DNA from: Pseudomonas sp.
GTDB taxonomy: Bacteria > Pseudomonadota > Gammaproteobacteria > Pseudomonadales > Pseudomonadaceae
DNA: 6,191 nt
Reading direction: 5' to 3'
Assembly: GCA_003527165.1 (NCBI GenBank)
Contig: DPSI01000393.1
Span: 1 to 6,191 of the forward strand
The notes under the pieces were generated by a model, which saw nothing but the letters and a program-made list of their open reading frames with translations, did no database searches and was not told where the DNA came from. Every line of letters starts with the position of its first letter. Position 1 is the first letter of the stretch. This document shows positions 1-5,815 of this stretch, piece by piece. The position numbers and the translations under genes were made by a program.

Positions 1-394
1 CATCATCAACAACCCGGCCTACGTCGACCTGGTGCAGGGCGGCGAAATCGACATCGCCATCAGCCCGCAGCTGGCCACCATCGGCACCTTGCTGACCCAC
101 GTGCGCCGCGGCGACATCGTCAGCGCCCACTCGCTGCGCCGGGGCGCAGCGGAGGCGATCGAAGTGATCGCCCATGGCGATTCACGCTCGAGCAAAGTCG
201 TCGGACGTGCCATCGGCAAGATCGCCTTGCCGCCAGGCACCACCATCGGCGCGGTGATCCGCGACGAGCAGGTGCTGATTGCCCATGACGACACGGTCAT
301 CGCATCCGGCGACCATGTGATCCTGTTCCTCGTCGACAAGAAACAGATTCGCGACGTGGAACGTCTGTTCCAGGCTGGCCTGACCTTCTTCTGA
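1..394 (+). CDS. trkA: Trk potassium uptake regulatory subunit TrkA, C-terminal part (5' end outside window)
   Basis: The frame is open from base 2 and gives 130 residues ending in a TGA stop. TrkA is the cytoplasmic NAD(H)-binding RCK subunit that gates the membrane K+ channel subunits TrkH/TrkG. The visible part is the end of the second RCK_N domain followed by RCK_C. Its diagnostic stretches are [39 protein letters not shown] and [12 protein letters not shown], and it ends with FLVDKK and DVERLFQ. These match remembered E. coli TrkA nearly residue for residue. The full protein is about 457 residues, so roughly 70% lies to the left. An internal GTG at position 32 is simply a valine codon and not a start. 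The next gene is convergent and its stop codon lies 14 bp away. Confidence 0.96.
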   Translation, partial: IINNPAYVDLVQGGEIDIAISPQLATIGTLLTHVRRGDIVSAHSLRRGAAEAIEVIAHGDSRSSKVVGRAIGKIALPPGTTIGAVIRDEQVLIAHDDTVIASGDHVILFLVDKKQIRDVERLFQAGLTFF

Positions 395-401
395 GACCGA
401 C

Positions 402-419
402 GGGTGCCTCAGAGCACCT
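402..419. terminator. Short hairpin at the trkA/aminotransferase convergent junction
   Basis: GGTGC (403-407) pairs with GCACC (414-418) around a 6-base loop, with one extra G-U pair outside. It covers the 14-bp gap and the aminotransferase stop codon, which falls partly in the loop. Neither strand has a U-tract after it, so at best it is a weak or Rho-assisted bidirectional end. It is the only structure available between the two convergent stops. Confidence 0.2.
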
Positions 420-1788
420 CGGCGGCCACCGCGTCCACCGCTTGCTTGGCGATATCCACCACTAGATCCGCCTCTGCTTGGGTCAGCACCAGCGGCGGCG
501 CGAAGCCGAGGATGTCGCCGTGCGGCATGGCGCGGGCGATCATGCCGCGTTCCAGGCAGGCGGCGGAGACCTTCGGGCCGATCTTGAGGGCGGGGTCGAA
601 GGGCGTGCGCGCCTCGCGGTCGGCCATGAACTCGATCGCCGCGAGCATGCCGATGCCGCGCACCTCGCCCACCAGCGGATGGCTATCGAACGTCTGGCGC
701 AGCTGTGCGTTGAGGTAGGCGCCCACCTCAGCGGCATTACCGGCGATGTTCTCCTGCTCGAGGATGTTCAGGTTGGCCAGCGCCGCGGCGGCGCAGATCG
801 GGTGTCCGGAATAGGTCCAGCCATGGCCCATGGCGCCGTCGCGGGCGGAGGCCTCGTCGATCACGTCCCAAACCTTTTCGCCGACGATCACCGCCGACAG
901 CGGCGCGTAGGCGCTGGTCAGGCCTTTGGCGGTGGTGATCAGGTCCGGCTGCATGCCGAACAGCTGGCTGCCCATCGGCGTGCCGAGGCGGCCGAAGGCA
1001 CAGACCACCTCGTCGGCGATCAGCAGGATGTCGTACTTCGCCAGCACTGCCTGGATTGCCTCCCAGTAACCTTCGGGCGGAACGATGATGCCGCCGGTGC
1101 CCATCACCGGCTCGCCAATGAAGGCGGCCACGGTGTCCGGACCCTCGGCCAGGATCAGGCGCTCCAGGTCCTCGGCGCAGTGGCGCACGAAGGCCGCCTC
1201 GTCCATGCCGGCCGGCGCTTTGTAGAAGTGTGGGCAGGCGGCGTGCTTGACGTCCGGGTGCGGCAGGTCAAAGTGCTGGTGAAAGCTGGCCAGACCGGTC
1301 AGGCTGCCGGTCATGATCCCCGAGCCGTGGTAGCCGCGCTGGCGCGAGATGATCTTCTTCTTTTGCGGCCGGCCGAGCACGTTGTTGTAGTAGCGCACCA
1401 GCTTGATCTGGGTCTCGTTGGCGTCCGAGCCGGACAGGCCGTAGTAGACCTTCTTCATCCCCTCGGGCGCCCAGTCGATGATGCGCCGCGACAGCTCGAT
1501 GATGGCCTCGGTCGAGTGGCCGACGTAGGTGTGGTAGTAGGCCAGCTCCTTGGCTTGCTTGTAGATGGCCTCGGCAACCTCGGTGCGGCCGTAGCCGATG
1601 TTCACGCAGTACAGTCCGGCGAAGGCATCGATCAGCTCGCGGCCTTCATGGTCGCGGATACGGATACCCGAGGCGCCGGTAATGATGCGCCCCTTGAGCG
1701 CGCCGCTGGCATGGTCGTGGGCGTGGGTGGACGGGTGCATGAAGTGGGCGCGGTCCTGGGCGAACAGCGCGTCGTAATCGTGGCTCAT
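409..1788 (-). CDS. Class III omega-aminotransferase (PLP-dependent), GABA/polyamine:pyruvate type
   Basis: This is a 459-residue fold-type I aminotransferase, full length for the family. It should move the terminal amino group of an omega-amine or omega-amino acid to pyruvate or another keto acid, leaving an aldehyde. Visible elements are the N-terminal substrate-side block GLYCVNIGYGR (58-68), the cofactor phosphate loop SGSDAN (119-124), the PLP-stacking YHG (153-155), GEPVMG (225-230), IADEVV with the pyridine-binding Asp259, the Schiff-base Lys288 in TTAKGLTSAY, and HGWTYSGHP with Thr325 (322-330). Arg419 could be the carboxylate-binding arginine. YYNNVLGRPQKKK and the FDLP-PHF region recall plant GABA:pyruvate transaminase (POP2) and bacterial relatives more than classical GabT or BioA. 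The ATG is supported by GGAG at 1795-1798, six bases upstream. The neighbouring dehydrogenase upstream on the same strand would oxidise the aldehyde formed. The exact substrate is not determinable; putrescine, GABA, beta-alanine or another amine are all possible. Confidence 0.93.
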   Translation of the reverse strand: MSHDYDALFAQDRAHFMHPSTHAHDHASGALKGRIITGASGIRIRDHEGRELIDAFAGLYCVNIGYGRTEVAEAIYKQAKELAYYHTYVGHSTEAIIELSRRIIDWAPEGMKKVYYGLSGSDANETQIKLVRYYNNVLGRPQKKKIISRQRGYHGSGIMTGSLTGLASFHQHFDLPHPDVKHAACPHFYKAPAGMDEAAFVRHCAEDLERLILAEGPDTVAAFIGEPVMGTGGIIVPPEGYWEAIQAVLAKYDILLIADEVVCAFGRLGTPMGSQLFGMQPDLITTAKGLTSAYAPLSAVIVGEKVWDVIDEASARDGAMGHGWTYSGHPICAAAALANLNILEQENIAGNAAEVGAYLNAQLRQTFDSHPLVGEVRGIGMLAAIEFMADREARTPFDPALKIGPKVSAACLERGMIARAMPHGDILGFAPPLVLTQAEADLVVDIAKQAVDAVAAEVL

Positions 1789-1838
1789 GGGTTTCTCCGT
1801 TTGCGGTGATGAGGTGGGTTCGGGTTCCGTCGGCGCAC

Positions 1839-1861
1839 CGGGACCCGCTATCGGGGTCCCG
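1839..1861 (-). repeat. Strong GC stem-loop in the aminotransferase leader
   Basis: CGGGACCC (1839-1846) is perfectly complementary to GGGTCCCG (1854-1861), with a 7-base loop. The structure lies about 50 bases before the aminotransferase start. No T-run follows it on either strand, so it is not a standard Rho-independent terminator. It could be a leader or mRNA-stabilising structure, or a palindromic protein-binding site. Its role is unknown. Confidence 0.5.
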
Positions 1862-1917
1862 TGCTAGTGCCTGTACGGTTAGTACGTTTGTCTATGGGTC
1901 AAACCAGCCCGGACCCT

Positions 1918-1937
1918 TAGGAGGCGCTAGGAGGCGC
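1918..1937 (+). repeat. Two tandem copies of TAGGAGGCGC
   Basis: The 10-base unit TAGGAGGCGC occurs at 1918-1927 and again, identical, at 1928-1937. Only two copies are present, in the gap between the two catabolic genes. It may be a slippage product or a pair of phased binding sites one helical turn apart. No function is claimed. Confidence 0.55.
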
Positions 1938-2068
1938 GCCCCGCGGCGAATGTAGCCGTAGGGCTGTAATGTCGTGGGGCAGGGCAGAGGCTTCGCCCCG
2001 AGGTCGGGCCGCCCACAGACAAGGCTCAAGCACGCGACCCTGTGCTGAAAAGCTAACCAAGCAGGCCA

Positions 2069-3532
2069 TCAGTAACACTGCCCCTGGTGGTGGATGCAGA
2101 CGTACTTGGTCTCGACGAAGGGCTCGAAGCCCTCGCTGCCCCCCTCGCGGCCGAGGCCCGAGGCTTTCATACCGCCGAAGGGGATCGGGTGGCCGGTGAA
2201 TTTGCTGCCGTTGACTGCCACCATCGCGTACTCGAGCCGGCGCACCAGCCGGTGGACCAGATCCAGCCGGTTCGAGCAGACGTAGGCGGCCAGCCCGTAC
2301 TCGGTGTCGTTGGCCATGGCCACCGCCTCGTCCAGATCGTCGAAGGGCAGCACGCCGGCGATCGGCGCGAAGTTCTCCTCGCGGTAGATGCGCATTCCCG
2401 TGGTGACGTCGGCCAACAGGGTCGGCTGCCAGAACCAGCCGCCGAGGGCATGCGGCTCGCCGCCGGCGAGCAGGCGCGCGCCCTTCTCCAGGGCGTCGGC
2501 GACTCTCGCGGCGGTGGCGTCGAACGCCGCCTGGTGCATCAGCGGGCCGATCTGGCTGCGCTCGTCGAGCCCGGGACCGACCCGCAGAGCGCGCACGGCG
2601 CGGGCGAAGCGTTGCAGGAAGGCTTCGTAGACGGGGCGCTGGACGAGGATACGGTTGGCCGCGCAGCAGTCCTGCCCGGAGGTCTGGAACTTAGCGTCCA
2701 GCGCCACCTGCACGACGTGGTCGAGGTCGGCGTCGGTGCACACGATTAAGGGCGCGTTGCCGCCCAGCTCCAGTGCCAGCTTCTTCACCCCGGGCGCCGC
2801 GGCGGCTGCCACCAGTCGGCCGACCCGGGTCGAGCCGGTGAAGCTCACCGAGCGCACCCGTGGGTCGCTGACCAGGGTTTCCATGGCCATCTGCGGCTCG
2901 CCAATTACCACGTTGAACACACCGGCCGGCAGGCCCGCTTCCTCAGCCAGCTGGGCCAGGGCGAAGGCGGAGTAGGGCGTCTCGTGCGCCGGCTTGACCA
3001 CCACAGTGCAGCCGACAGCCAGCGCCGCGGCGGCCTTGCGGGTGATCATCGCGCTGGGAAAGTTCCAGGGCGTGAGCAGGGCGCAGACACCGACCGGCTC
3101 CTTGAACGAGGCCAGCTCGGCACCCGGGATGTGGCTGGGGATGGTCTGGCCGTACAGGCGCCGCGCTTCTTCGGCGAACCAGGGAATGAAGCTGGCGGCG
3201 TAGCGGATCTCGCCAAGCGCCTCCGCCAGCGGCTTGCCCTGCTCCTCGCTGAGGATGATGGCGAGGTCCTCCTGGTGTTGCAGGATCAGTTCGGCCCAGC
3301 GCCGCAGCAGGCCTGCGCGCTCGTCCAGGCTGCGTGCCCGCCAGGAATCGAAGACGCGCTCGGCGGCGTCCACTGCGGCGTCGATCTGCTCACGCTCGAG
3401 CATCGGCACATGGCCGATCTCGGTCTGGTCAGCGGGGTTTTGCACGGCGACGCTGGCGCCGCTGCGGCTGTGGACCCATTGCCCATCCACATAGCAGAGC
3501 GATTTGAACAGCAGCGGGTGTTTGAGCGGCAT
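2069..3532 (-). CDS. NAD(P)-dependent aldehyde dehydrogenase, succinate-semialdehyde dehydrogenase-like
   Basis: This 487-residue protein is full length for the ALDH superfamily and most like the GabD (succinate-semialdehyde dehydrogenase) branch. It oxidises an aldehyde to the carboxylic acid with NAD(P)+ in the cytoplasm. Visible elements are PWNFP (155-159, with oxyanion Asn157), the coenzyme-binding KPAHETP (180-186), FTGS (231-234), LELGGNAP with general base Glu255, SGQDC with catalytic Cys289 and an adjacent Cys290, EENFAP (385-390), and PFGGMKASGLGREGG near the C-terminus. MITRK (162-166) is shared with GabD. However, the region before PFGG reads VNGSKFTGHPI, where E. coli GabD has an NTG...SNEVA segment, so aldehyde preference may differ. 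The ATG has a GGAG eight bases upstream. The downstream aminotransferase would supply the aldehyde. Other candidate substrates are gamma-aminobutyraldehyde, glutarate semialdehyde and malonate semialdehyde. Confidence 0.92.
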   Translation of the reverse strand: MPLKHPLLFKSLCYVDGQWVHSRSGASVAVQNPADQTEIGHVPMLEREQIDAAVDAAERVFDSWRARSLDERAGLLRRWAELILQHQEDLAIILSEEQGKPLAEALGEIRYAASFIPWFAEEARRLYGQTIPSHIPGAELASFKEPVGVCALLTPWNFPSAMITRKAAAALAVGCTVVVKPAHETPYSAFALAQLAEEAGLPAGVFNVVIGEPQMAMETLVSDPRVRSVSFTGSTRVGRLVAAAAAPGVKKLALELGGNAPLIVCTDADLDHVVQVALDAKFQTSGQDCCAANRILVQRPVYEAFLQRFARAVRALRVGPGLDERSQIGPLMHQAAFDATAARVADALEKGARLLAGGEPHALGGWFWQPTLLADVTTGMRIYREENFAPIAGVLPFDDLDEAVAMANDTEYGLAAYVCSNRLDLVHRLVRRLEYAMVAVNGSKFTGHPIPFGGMKASGLGREGGSEGFEPFVETKYVCIHHQGQCY

Positions 3533-3538
3533 GACGAG

Positions 3539-3565
3539 GTCTCCGAGCCGTGTGGCATGGGAGAC
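3539..3565 (-). promoter_or_regulatory. Inverted repeat covering the dehydrogenase ribosome-binding site
   Basis: GTCTCC (3539-3544) and GGAGAC (3560-3565) form a perfect 6-bp inverted repeat with a 15-base spacer. On the minus-strand mRNA the copy nearer the gene contains the Shine-Dalgarno GGAG, so the upstream copy could base-pair with it and hide it. It could equally be a protein operator, or chance at this length. Confidence 0.3.
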
Positions 3566-3667
3566 ATGCTAAGGAAGGGCGGCTTGGGCTTTTTCTCGTC
3601 GCGCGGCGGTGCGCTGGGCGTTCTTTCTGTTTGCCGAGGGTGAAACGGGAAAAAGGCTACAGCCTGC

Positions 3668-3752
3668 GTAGGGTGGACAACGTTCTGCTTGCCCGCCAAT
3701 TCGGCGCACCCGAGGGCGACGGTGGAAAAGGCTTTGCCGTTTCCCACCCTAC
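3668..3752. repeat. REP-like palindromic element with GTAGGGTGG / CCACCCTAC ends
   Basis: The stretch begins with GTAGGGTGG (3668-3676) and ends with its exact complement CCACCCTAC (3744-3752). Beyond the 9-bp perfect ends, the arms match at 13 of 15 positions. The right part is itself a hairpin: GGTGGAAAAGGC (3721-3732) folds on GCCGTTTCCCACC (3736-3748) with one bulge and a small TTT loop. I recall GTAGGGTGG...CCACC palindromes as dispersed intergenic repeats in Pseudomonas and Stutzerimonas, so this is probably a REP pair or a degenerate one. It sits downstream of yhhQ and upstream of the dehydrogenase. The rest of the intergenic region (3533-3809) shows no gene, and no clear -35/-10 pair for the dehydrogenase was found. 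Confidence 0.6.
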
Positions 3753-3809
3753 ACCAGAAGCCGGGACACCCCTGCTCGTCCTGTCTTCAGCAGCCTGTCG
3801 GTTGCCAGC

Positions 3810-4466
3810 TTACACCGTGGCGGCGCTCCGCTGGCCGGGAAGCAGGCGCACGATGGCATTGAGCAGCATGCCGTAGAGCGGCACGAACAGCGCCAGGCTG
3901 ATGATCAGCTTGATCACGTAGTCGACGCTGGCGATCTCGACCCAGTTGGCCGCCATAAAGGGGTCGTCGCTGTGCCAGAAGGCGATGGAAAAGAACACGA
4001 AGGTGTCCAGCAGGTTACCGAATATCGTGGAGGCAGTGGGCGCCACCCACCACTGGCGCAGCCGCCGCAGCCGGTCAAACACCTGGATGTCGAGTATCTG
4101 GCCGAAGACGTAGGCGAGGAAGCTGGCGATTGCGATGCGGAACACGAACAGGTTGAACTCACCGAGCGCCGCGAAGCCGCTGAACGCGCCTTGGTGGAAC
4201 AGCACCGAGACCACGTAGGAGGCCACCAGCGCTGGGACCATCACCCGCGCGATCACCCGTCGCGCCGAGCCCTTTCCGAGCAGACGCACGGTCAGGTCGG
4301 TGGCCAGGAAGATGAACGGAAAGCTGAACGCGCCCCAGGTGGTATGCCAGCCGAACAGGGTGATCGGCAGTTGCACCAGGTAATTGCTGGCGATGATGAC
4401 AAGGATGTGGAAGGCGATCAGGCCGGCCAGGGTGGCCCGGCGGACCGACGAAGAGATCTGCAGCAT
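3810..4466 (-). CDS. yhhQ: Queuosine-precursor (7-cyano-7-deazaguanine/preQ1) transporter, VUT family
   Basis: This is a 218-residue inner-membrane protein of COG1738 (YhhQ/VUT), which imports the queuosine precursors preQ0/preQ1 for tRNA queuosine salvage. SNYLVQLP (27-34), HTTWGAFSFPFIFLATDLTV (41-60), a GQILD-VF stretch and WWVAPTASTIFGN (139-151) are almost identical to remembered E. coli YhhQ. About six hydrophobic segments can be seen, near residues 11-32, 42-60, 71-90, 104-126, 142-163 and 181-207. The start at 4466 is chosen because homologues begin with a similar short N-terminus and AAAAAGGA lies just upstream. The same frame stays open to 5021, but that extension is arginine- and proline-rich junk that runs through the neighbouring intergenic DNA. 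An alternative ATG at 4471 is out of frame. The gene appears to be a single-gene unit with its own promoter. Confidence 0.96.
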   Translation of the reverse strand: MLQISSSVRRATLAGLIAFHILVIIASNYLVQLPITLFGWHTTWGAFSFPFIFLATDLTVRLLGKGSARRVIARVMVPALVASYVVSVLFHQGAFSGFAALGEFNLFVFRIAIASFLAYVFGQILDIQVFDRLRRLRQWWVAPTASTIFGNLLDTFVFFSIAFWHSDDPFMAANWVEIASVDYVIKLIISLALFVPLYGMLLNAIVRLLPGQRSAATV

Positions 4467-4472
4467 GGCATG

Positions 4473-4507
4473 TCCTTTTTGGAAAATGATGGGGTGAGGG
4501 AACCCAT
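4473..4507 (-). promoter_or_regulatory. Structured yhhQ leader, partly resembling a preQ1-I riboswitch
   Basis: On the minus-strand RNA, AUGGG (4507-4503) pairs with CCCAU (4493-4489) around the 9-base loop UUCCCUCAC. After the stem comes an 8-base CAUUUUCC linker and then AAAAAGGA (4480-4473), which contains the Shine-Dalgarno. Loop UCC can pair with this GGA to give an H-type pseudoknot. PreQ1-I aptamers have the same plan: a 5-bp stem, a C-ending loop, an A-rich tail, and loop pairing with a tail at the SD. They are known upstream of yhhQ-type genes. Against the assignment, the loop lacks the usual guanine, and the linker is longer and U-rich. I treat it as a hypothesis only. Confidence 0.3.
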
Positions 4508-4537
4508 TGCCCGTCCGATATGGCCGAGGCGGCGCGC

Positions 4538-4543
4538 ATTCTA
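4538..4543 (-). promoter_or_regulatory. Probable sigma70 -10 box of yhhQ
   Basis: TAGAAT followed by GCGCGCC on the minus strand is a typical pseudomonad -10 context. It would start a transcript about 60-65 bases before the yhhQ ATG. No good -35 hexamer stands 17 bases upstream; a TTGACC at about 4590 is too far away. The initiation site is therefore inferred from the -10 alone. Confidence 0.45.
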
Positions 4544-4656
4544 GCCTTGCCGGCGAGGGGCCGGCCAGCGCTTTCGTCGCCCTGAATGGGTCAAACGCGC
4601 GCGAATTCCGGCGTGTGCCACCGGGCACGACGGTCGGTAAGATCGCTTTGCGGAAA

Positions 4657-4686
4657 GCCCATTGGCGACGCAGGACGCCAATGGGC
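4657..4686 (-). terminator. Intrinsic terminator after the permease remnant
   Basis: GCCCATTGGCG (4657-4667) and CGCCAATGGGC (4676-4686) form a perfect 11-bp stem with an 8-base loop. In the minus-strand direction it starts 19 bases after the remnant's stop codon and is followed by TTTCC, a short U-tract. On the plus strand no T-run follows. It probably served the intact permease gene, and it still separates the leuCD side from yhhQ. Confidence 0.6.
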
Positions 4687-4705
4687 GGTCGACGCCGAAC
4701 CGGCT

Positions 4706-5021
4706 CTAGCCGATCAGCCTGAGGAACACCAGCAGCAAGACACAGGACACGCCGATGAAAGGCAACAGCAGCAGCTGGTAGAACAGCCGCCCCCGCTCCG
4801 CTTCGCTCTGCACGCCGGCCAAGGCCAGCGCCCCTGCGGAAGAGAAGGGCGAGAAGCCGGTCATCGAGGCGCAAAGCATGATCACCGCCAGCAGCAACGT
4901 TTCGCTGGTGCCAGTCTGGGCCGCCAGACTCGGCGCCATGGGGAAGAGCGTAGGTGATGTTCAGCCAGTAGCCGATGCCAATGGATGACAGGATGGCCAG
5001 AATGATGATGATCGTCAGCAC
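4706..5021 (-). pseudogene. Remnant of an SLC13/MatC-like permease with a large internal deletion and frame change
   Basis: Two pieces of what looks like one membrane transporter sit in different frames. The N-terminal piece starts at a GTG (5021), seven bases after a strong AAAAGGGG, and encodes a first membrane helix ending GIGYWLNI at about 4956. The C-terminal piece, in another frame, runs from PTLFPMAP (4954 onward) through a hydrophobic helix, SPFSSAGALALAG, a short charged segment and a last helix to a TAG at 4706. Opening with a helix then a Y/F-x-INIG-like turn, and closing with an M/L-x-x-SPFS-x-GAL block, fits SLC13/MatC-type organic-anion permeases of about 400-450 residues as I remember them. 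About 75% of such a protein would be missing, with the junction near 4953-4962. The gene lies directly after leuD, and its RBS and terminator are preserved. An alternative is a short translated membrane peptide from 4939, but no RBS supports that. Confidence 0.55.
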
Positions 5022-5059
5022 GTACGTGCCCCTTTTGTTATTGGAATGGGAAGTTGAAA

Positions 5060-5089
5060 CGCGCGGCGGGCATCCAGACCAGCCGCGCG
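5060..5089 (-). terminator. Candidate terminator after leuD
   Basis: CGCGCGGC (5060-5067) and GCCGCGCG (5082-5089) form a perfect 8-bp GC stem with a 14-base loop. On the minus strand it is followed by TTTCAACTT. It lies about 65 bases after the leuD stop and before the GTG of the permease remnant. The long loop and imperfect U-tract make it weak, so read-through into the remnant is plausible. Confidence 0.4.
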
Positions 5090-5153
5090 CGCTATGACGC
5101 GCCGGAACCCGCCACGTCGGAAATTGCCTTGATGCTGTGGATATCCGGCCTGG

Positions 5154-5804
5154 TCACAGCCCCTTGACCGGCTCGAACAACCACGGCGTTCGCTGCTGCC
5201 GCTGCTGCTCGTACCGCTCGATCGCCTCGGCGCGCTCGAGGGTCAGGTCGATATCGTCCAGTCCCTCGACCAGGCAATGCTTGCTGTGACTGTCGATGTC
5301 GAAGCCCCATTGCTGTTCGCCGCAACGAACCTGCTGCTTCGGCAGATCGACTTGCAGTCGCAGCCCGGGCGTTTGCTCCACCTGAACGAAGAGCGAATCG
5401 ATGACCTGGGGCGCAAGCCGTATGGGCAAGACGCCGTTCTTCAGGCAGTTGTTAAAGAAGATGTCGGCGAAGCTGGTGCCCAGCAGCACGCGGAAGCCGA
5501 ACTCCTCGATTGCCCAGACCGCATGTTCGCGGCTCGAGCCGCAACCGAAGTTGTCCCGGCACAGCAGGATCTGGGCGCCCTGGTAACGAGGCTGGTTTAG
5601 CGAAAACTCCGGATTCAGCGGCCGGTTGCTGCAGTCGGCACCCGGCACGCCCTCGTCGAGGTAACGCCAGCTGTCGAACAGGTTCTGCCCGAACCCGGTA
5701 CGCCGAATCGATTTCATGAACTGTTTGGGCATGATCGCGTCGGTGTCGACGTCGCGCCTGTCCAGTGAAACGACCAGTCCGTCAAGCGTGGTAAATGGTT
5801 GCAT
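5154..5804 (-). CDS. leuD: 3-isopropylmalate dehydratase small subunit
   Basis: LeuD is the swivel-domain subunit of isopropylmalate isomerase. With LeuC it interconverts 2- and 3-isopropylmalate in leucine synthesis. The 216-residue protein has the usual length for the family, about 200-215. Family blocks are [16 protein letters not shown] (14-29), KSIRRTGFG (31-39), [10 protein letters not shown] (41-50), RPLNPEF (61-67), [12 protein letters not shown] (84-95), the substrate-side [11 protein letters not shown] region (113-124), [11 protein letters not shown] (175-185) and a C-terminal tail with PWLF. The ATG at 5804 is chosen by homology and by GAGGAG eight bases upstream, which overlaps the leuC stop. 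An upstream in-frame extension would merely run inside leuC. It looks clearly more divergent than the standard P. aeruginosa LeuD I recall, and no leuB follows, so it may be a second copy. The enzyme could then act on a related 2-alkylmalate such as citramalate. Confidence 0.94.
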   Translation of the reverse strand: MQPFTTLDGLVVSLDRRDVDTDAIMPKQFMKSIRRTGFGQNLFDSWRYLDEGVPGADCSNRPLNPEFSLNQPRYQGAQILLCRDNFGCGSSREHAVWAIEEFGFRVLLGTSFADIFFNNCLKNGVLPIRLAPQVIDSLFVQVEQTPGLRLQVDLPKQQVRCGEQQWGFDIDSHSKHCLVEGLDDIDLTLERAEAIERYEQQRQQRTPWLFEPVKGL

Positions 5805-5815
5805 GAGCCGACTCC

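Larger units (their letters stand above)
1789..2068. other. 280-bp intergenic region between dehydrogenase stop and aminotransferase start
   Basis: I find no gene here. It holds a strong GC hairpin (1839-1861), a two-copy tandem repeat (1918-1937), and an inverted pair GTTTG (1886-1890) / CAAAC (1900-1904). The latter overlaps a minus-strand TTGACC (1897-1902) that could serve as a -35 box, although no good -10 lies at the right distance. Just after the dehydrogenase stop, AGCAC (2029-2033) and GTGCT (2042-2046) form a weak 5-bp hairpin without a U-tract. Whether the aminotransferase has its own promoter or is read through from the dehydrogenase cannot be decided from sequence alone. Confidence 0.4.

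Noticed and set aside
478..1809. Long plus-strand open frame (443 codons) opposite the aminotransferase
   Set aside because: It is a shadow of GC-rich codon use on the other strand: the translation is rich in V, G, H, R and A with no recognisable domain, whereas the minus-strand frame has all aminotransferase motifs.
1839..1861. GC hairpin as an intrinsic terminator
   Set aside because: No T-run follows on either strand, and it lies inside the presumed leader of the aminotransferase.
1874..1902. Sigma70 promoter with TTGACC for the aminotransferase
   Set aside because: The only TATAAT-like box (TACTAA) is 12 bases away, which is too close; at 16-18 bases the hexamers do not resemble a -10.
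2984..3643. Plus-strand open frame opposite the dehydrogenase N-terminal half
   Set aside because: It is antisense to a well-conserved ALDH reading frame; its composition is low-information and no RBS or family motif is present.
4159..4539. Minus-strand open frame overlapping the yhhQ start
   Set aside because: It reads through the yhhQ leader and N-terminal coding region in another frame and has no family similarity.
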